The notes below the pieces were generated by a model that worked only from the letters and a program-made list of their open reading frames with translations, made no database searches and was not told the DNA's origin. From the NCBI GenBank assembly GCA_041393965.1, contig JAWKJB010000001.1:1-64000 (forward strand): 64,000 nucleotides of DNA. The letters are read 5' to 3'. Below are positions 60,354-64,000 of this stretch, piece after piece (position 1 is the first letter of the stretch; each line of letters begins with the position of its first letter). This stretch comes from Acidimicrobiia bacterium (GTDB lineage: Bacteria; Actinomycetota; Acidimicrobiia; Spongiisociales; UBA5794). Both the position numbers and the translations under genes were made by a program.

Positions 60354-62855
60354 CTATGCCCCGGCGTCTGCCTTTTCCCGGATCAGCTCACTGAGGGTCT
60401 CGACGAGCGCGCCGCGCGCGAAGTCCGACTTGTCGAAGAACGCGTTGGCCCCCGCACGCTCGGCACGGTCGCGGTCCTCATCGGAGGCAACACCCGACAG
60501 CATGATGATCGGGATCTCGCCGTACCGCTGCCGGACGAGGTGGATCAGCGCTACACCGTCGGCTCGCGGCATCGAGAAGTCAACGACGAGGCCATCGACC
60601 CGGCTTTCGGCGAGGACGCCGAGGGCTTCGGCGACGCTCCCCGCCGACAGAGTCGCAAACCCGTGGGAGGCGAGGACACCTGACACGACCTGACGCACAC
60701 CCTGACTGTCGTCGACGACGAGCACGGTACTCACCGGACCGCGAGGAGTGTCATCGTTTCGCAGATTCGACGCGAGACGCCCCGCGTCGACGAGGAGCAC
60801 GGTGTCATCTCCGCCCAGAAGGGCGACACCGGTTACGACCGTGGCCCCCGACAGCAATGGTCCGAGGTCCTTCGTCGCCACTTCGTACACGCCTTGGATG
60901 CTGTCGACGGACAGCGCCATAGGCCCGACCGGGCTCTGGATCACGAGGATCGAGGCAGGCATCCCCTCGATCTCGAGGCCAGCTGCGGTCGCGAACGATG
61001 CGTATGGGATCGATTCCTTGTCGTATCTGATCATCGATCCTCGCTCGGATACTTCGATGTCGACTTCGCCGACCTCGAACTGGGCGAGGATCGTCGACTC
61101 CGGGAGTCCCCACGAGCGTTCCCCTGCGTGGAAGAGCAATGCACGCTGCAACGCTCGGTGGGCGGGCATCGTGATCGTGAAGACGACACCCTCTGGCGAT
61201 GTCGACATCGTCAGCGAGCCATACACCTCCTCCACGATCTGGGAGATCCTCGAGAGGCCGTCGCCGTCGGCGGTGAACTCCGAGGACCGCGGATTGGTTG
61301 AGAAGTTCTCCGAGAACAGCGCCGTGCGAAGGTCCTCGTTCGACGGGTCGCCTTTGAGGATTCCCCGTCCGAGTGCCGTTTCGCGAACGGCGGTCCAGTC
61401 GATCCCACCACCGTCGTCTGCGACTTCGATCGTCACATGCTGCTCGTCGGTCGCGATCCGCACCGAGACCTTGCCCGTTTCTGCCTTGCCTGCCTTGACA
61501 CGATCGGCGGGTGTCTCGATGCCGTGGACCACGGCGTTGATCACAAGCTGGCGGATGACCTCTCCGATGCGATCAATCATCTGGCGGTCGACGACGGCCT
61601 CGTCTCCTTCGACGACGAGGTCGACGACCTTGTCACACTTCTTCGAGATGTACTTCATCAGTTGCGGAAGCGTCGAGGTCAGCGCACTCAGTGACACTGC
61701 CGTAAGGCCGAGGGCTCGCTCCTGCAACTCAACCGCTTCACGCCGAACCGTCTCGATCGATTCGAGGGCTGCCTCCGCAGAAGGGATGGATCGTGCCTCG
61801 GCTGAGCGAAGGACCTGACCGGCGAAGGTTGACAACGACTGCATGTCCATCCGGAGCGCCGCGACATCGTTGATCAGGCGGAAGAGGCGACCCGCGTTGA
61901 CCGGAACGGATTCCTCTGCCGCCCATGTCTCGACCACGCCAGCAAGGCCACCGAGGCCGAACGCCGGACCGTACTCGGCGTCGAGGACCGAGCCTTCGAT
62001 CTCACCGATGGAGATGTCGATGAACTCGCTGCCGGGACCGACCCCGGCGGCCGACGCATCGGGCTGTGGGCGATGCGTCGGAGCCGCCGAGGGGCCCGAT
62101 CCGCCTTCGAAGGCAGACTTGATGAGGTCAAGGGTGATGGTCGACGCGTCGAGGCGCCCGTCAGGACCGGGCTCGAACACGAGCGGGCCGGTCGGCACCG
62201 CGTAGGTGTCAATGACGATCTCATCCGATGGCGCCCGTGTCGTGGGTTCCTGGGTCACCACGCGGGTTTCGCGAACAGGCTCCGGGTCAGGCTCCGGGTC
62301 AGGCTGTGGGACGGGCTCCGGGACGGGATCGGGCGCGATCGCCTCGACGGCCGGTCCCACATCGTGCGGAAGCTCGTCGGGAGGCTCAACCGCCTTGAGC
62401 GTCGGCTCGGGAGCCGATGCGGGGGCAGGGCGCAGCTCGACTCGGACATCGTCGACGGGCTCAGGCAGCTCAGCGAGACGGGCCGGATCCGCGACGAGGG
62501 TTCGGATCGCGTCGATCGCTCCTGAGATCTCATCGCTCGGTCCGTCGAGTGCAGCGGGCAGCGCGTCCCCGAGGTATGACAGTGCCCTTCCGAGCATGGC
62601 GGTTGGCTGCAGCTCATCGTGCTGGATCCATCGCCACACCACCTCGCAGACCTCACCACCGCGTGCGATGGCTTCGTGACCCATGACCCTTCCGGTTCCC
62701 TTGATGGTGTGCCCTTCCCTCACCATCGTGGCAGCGAGATCATGATCGACGGTCCCGGCGATGATCGCCGCGGCGCCGTCCGCGAGGGAGGCTGATCGTT
62801 CGGTCAGCTCCTCACGGAACAGCGTGTCGAGATCGGGGTCGTTCTGCACAGCCAT
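60354..62855 (-). CDS. CheA-like hybrid histidine kinase
   Basis: An 833-residue soluble signalling protein. Domain order: HPt domain at 1-110 with phospho-acceptor His49 in REGHTIKGTGRVMG; a Pro/Glu-rich linker (130-250); a dimer/helical region; HATPase near 400-560 (LVINAVVHGIE N-box, ADDGGGID G-box); a CheW-like domain near 565-700 (ERSWGLPESTILAQFEVGEVD); and a C-terminal receiver near 710-830 with its Asp in VVDFSMPRADGV and Lys in FFDKSDF. This is the layout of hybrid CheA kinases such as FrzE and ChpA. No cheY, cheW, mcp or flagellar genes are nearby. Confidence 0.92.
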   Translation of the reverse strand: MAVQNDPDLDTLFREELTERSASLADGAAAIIAGTVDHDLAATMVREGHTIKGTGRVMGHEAIARGGEVCEVVWRWIQHDELQPTAMLGRALSYLGDALPAALDGPSDEISGAIDAIRTLVADPARLAELPEPVDDVRVELRPAPASAPEPTLKAVEPPDELPHDVGPAVEAIAPDPVPEPVPQPDPEPDPEPVRETRVVTQEPTTRAPSDEIVIDTYAVPTGPLVFEPGPDGRLDASTITLDLIKSAFEGGSGPSAAPTHRPQPDASAAGVGPGSEFIDISIGEIEGSVLDAEYGPAFGLGGLAGVVETWAAEESVPVNAGRLFRLINDVAALRMDMQSLSTFAGQVLRSAEARSIPSAEAALESIETVRREAVELQERALGLTAVSLSALTSTLPQLMKYISKKCDKVVDLVVEGDEAVVDRQMIDRIGEVIRQLVINAVVHGIETPADRVKAGKAETGKVSVRIATDEQHVTIEVADDGGGIDWTAVRETALGRGILKGDPSNEDLRTALFSENFSTNPRSSEFTADGDGLSRISQIVEEVYGSLTMSTSPEGVVFTITMPAHRALQRALLFHAGERSWGLPESTILAQFEVGEVDIEVSERGSMIRYDKESIPYASFATAAGLEIEGMPASILVIQSPVGPMALSVDSIQGVYEVATKDLGPLLSGATVVTGVALLGGDDTVLLVDAGRLASNLRNDDTPRGPVSTVLVVDDSQGVRQVVSGVLASHGFATLSAGSVAEALGVLAESRVDGLVVDFSMPRADGVALIHLVRQRYGEIPIIMLSGVASDEDRDRAERAGANAFFDKSDFARGALVETLSELIREKADAGA

Positions 62856-62974
62856 GAAAGTCCCTGCGTTGCCGCATCGGTTCTACCTGTGCTCTATCGG
62901 ATGGCTACACGCCGGGCTTTATGGAAACGGAAGCGTGAAGTCCAGCGGTGATCGACCGTCAGGAACGGCCGCCC

Positions 62975-64000
62975 TCACTCCCATTCGATCGTCGACGGCG
63001 GTTTGCTCGAGATGTCGTACGCAACCCGGTTGATACCGGGAACCTCGTTGATCACCCGCGACGAGATGCGGGCGAGGAGGTCGTACGGGAGCCTCGCCCA
63101 ATCAGCGGTCATGGCGTCATCGGAGGTGACCGCCCTCACGATCAGCGGGTAGGCATAGGTGCGGCCGTCACCTTGAACACCGACGCTCCTGATGGCTGGC
63201 AGGACGCCGAAGGACTGCCAGATCTCCCGATAGAGGCCCGCAGACCTGATCTCGTCGACCACAATGGCATCAGCGGCCTTGAGGATCTCGACCCGCTCGG
63301 GTGTGATGTCACCGATGATCCGGACCGCGAGCCCCGGCCCCGGGAACGGTTGGCGCCACACGATTTCGTCGGGAAGGCCGAGCTCCTCTCCGACGCTGCG
63401 CACCTCGTCCTTGAAAAGGTCTCGCAGTGGCTCGATCAGGTCGAAGTGCATCTCGTCGGGAAGGCCACCCACATTGTGGTGGCTCTTGATCTTGGCAGCG
63501 TCCTTCGTGCCCGATTCGATGACATCGGGATACAGCGTCCCTTGAACGAGGTGGTCGGCGCCCTCGATCCCGGCCGCGACCTCCTCGAAGACCCGAATGA
63601 AGGTCTCCCCGATGATCTTGCGCTTCTCCTCAGGGTCCGTCACCCCTGCAAGCGCATCGAAGAACCGGTCCTGCGCCTTGACATGGATGAGGTTCATCTG
63701 GAAGTGGTCACGGAAGGTCGACTCGACCTGGGCACCTTCGTCCTTGCGCATGAGGCCGTGATCGACGAACACGCACACAAGCTGATCACCGATCGCCCGC
63801 TGGACGAGGGCTGCCGCCACCGATGAATCCACACCACCGGAGAGTCCGCAGATCGCGATCCCGTCACCGACGGCGGCGCGGATGGCCTCAACACTCTGGT
63901 CGATGATGCTTGCGTTCGTCCAGGTCCGGCGTGCCCTGCATGCCTCGGAGAGGAAGCGCTCAAGAATCGGCTGCCCATGCTCACTGTGGACGACCTCTGG
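62975..64000 (-). CDS. guaA: GMP synthase GuaA, N-terminal part outside window
   Basis: The frame is open to the right edge, so only the end of the amidotransferase domain and the full synthetase are present (about 341 residues). PEVVHSEHG near the edge belongs to the glutaminase. The ATP-pyrophosphatase loop is LSGGVDSSVAAAL (near 63830), followed by the synthetase blocks KIKSHHNVGGLP, WRQPFPGPGLAVRIIGDIT and the final TIEWE end typical of GuaA. It converts XMP to GMP with glutamine and ATP. The GTG at 63832 lies inside the P-loop and is not the start. Confidence 0.96.
   Translation of the reverse strand, partial: PEVVHSEHGQPILERFLSEACRARRTWTNASIIDQSVEAIRAAVGDGIAICGLSGGVDSSVAAALVQRAIGDQLVCVFVDHGLMRKDEGAQVESTFRDHFQMNLIHVKAQDRFFDALAGVTDPEEKRKIIGETFIRVFEEVAAGIEGADHLVQGTLYPDVIESGTKDAAKIKSHHNVGGLPDEMHFDLIEPLRDLFKDEVRSVGEELGLPDEIVWRQPFPGPGLAVRIIGDITPERVEILKAADAIVVDEIRSAGLYREIWQSFGVLPAIRSVGVQGDGRTYAYPLIVRAVTSDDAMTADWARLPYDLLARISSRVINEVPGINRVAYDISSKPPSTIEWE

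Noticed and set aside
60354..62855. Calling the hybrid kinase part of a chemotaxis operon
   Set aside because: No receptor, CheW, CheR, CheB or motility gene is present on either side; only pcrA and guaA flank it.
62975..63832. GTG at 63832 as the start of a short GuaA
   Set aside because: It lies inside the SGGVDSS loop, and the frame continues with GuaA sequence to the window edge; the gene is cut by the window.

Overview
The window comes from a high-GC actinobacterium, most likely of the Acidimicrobiia or a related deep branch of Actinomycetota. This is an inference from gene content: a WhiB protein, a DivIVA-type coiled-coil protein, a UPF0182 membrane protein, a class E-like sortase, a DinB/maleylpyruvate-isomerase-type protein, an ECF42 sigma factor with its DGPF partner, and an LDH-type malate dehydrogenase. 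Genes are densely packed, and neighbours are very often joined by 4-bp ATGA, GTGA or TTGA overlaps.

Bases 1-3100: two coupled unrecognised genes, the first running off the left edge; a short stretch of tandem duplications; a bidirectional terminator; an initiator tRNA; and a LuxR-type regulator. Bases 3100-11650: a DUF4234 membrane protein, the DGPF/ECF42 pair, and a minus-strand cell-envelope cluster (Lon-like PDZ protease, DivIVA-like protein, UPF0182 protein, with a sortase upstream). Bases 11700-18870: BioY, a lipoprotein plus an exported helical protein, a hot-dog thioesterase, and a five-gene minus-strand operon (ECF sigma, zinc anti-sigma, two membrane proteins, ABC ATPase) in which every junction overlaps by 4 bp.

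Bases 18930-28000: a minus-strand catabolic block of PaaN dehydrogenase, acyl-CoA synthetase and a complete Liv-type ABC importer, suggesting uptake and CoA activation of an organic acid. Bases 28000-31150: an inverted pair of a dispersed 51-bp repeat, two overlapping exported proteins and a frameshifted DUF222/HNH gene. Bases 31250-40160: Usp/CBS protein, PaaJ/PcaF-like thiolase, HEAT-repeat protein, MoaE, HtrA-like protease, DUF2342 protein, Na/phosphate transporter with PhoU, and acyl-CoA dehydrogenase.

Bases 40160-43850 (minus): WhiB, an unknown membrane-anchored protein, TatA, a SigE-like ECF sigma, an anti-sigma with a duplicated domain, and a MucB/RseB-like protein; this looks like an envelope-stress module. 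Bases 44000-57280 are central metabolism: sdhC-sdhA-sdhB with a DUF427 gene, an SCP2 protein, mdh, then purN-purH-folD-icd, and a B12-binding mutase subunit coupled to sucC-sucD, which links propionyl-CoA/methylmalonyl-CoA metabolism to the TCA cycle. Bases 57340-64000: a FetB-like permease, PcrA helicase, a CheA-like hybrid kinase with no chemotaxis neighbours, and the C-terminal two thirds of GuaA running off the right edge.

The most distinctive unexplained signals are the dispersed 51-bp repeat (two copies as a large inverted repeat near 28.1 kb, a third next to sucD), the anti-sigma factor with one zinc-less domain copy, and the unrecognised gene pair at the left edge.
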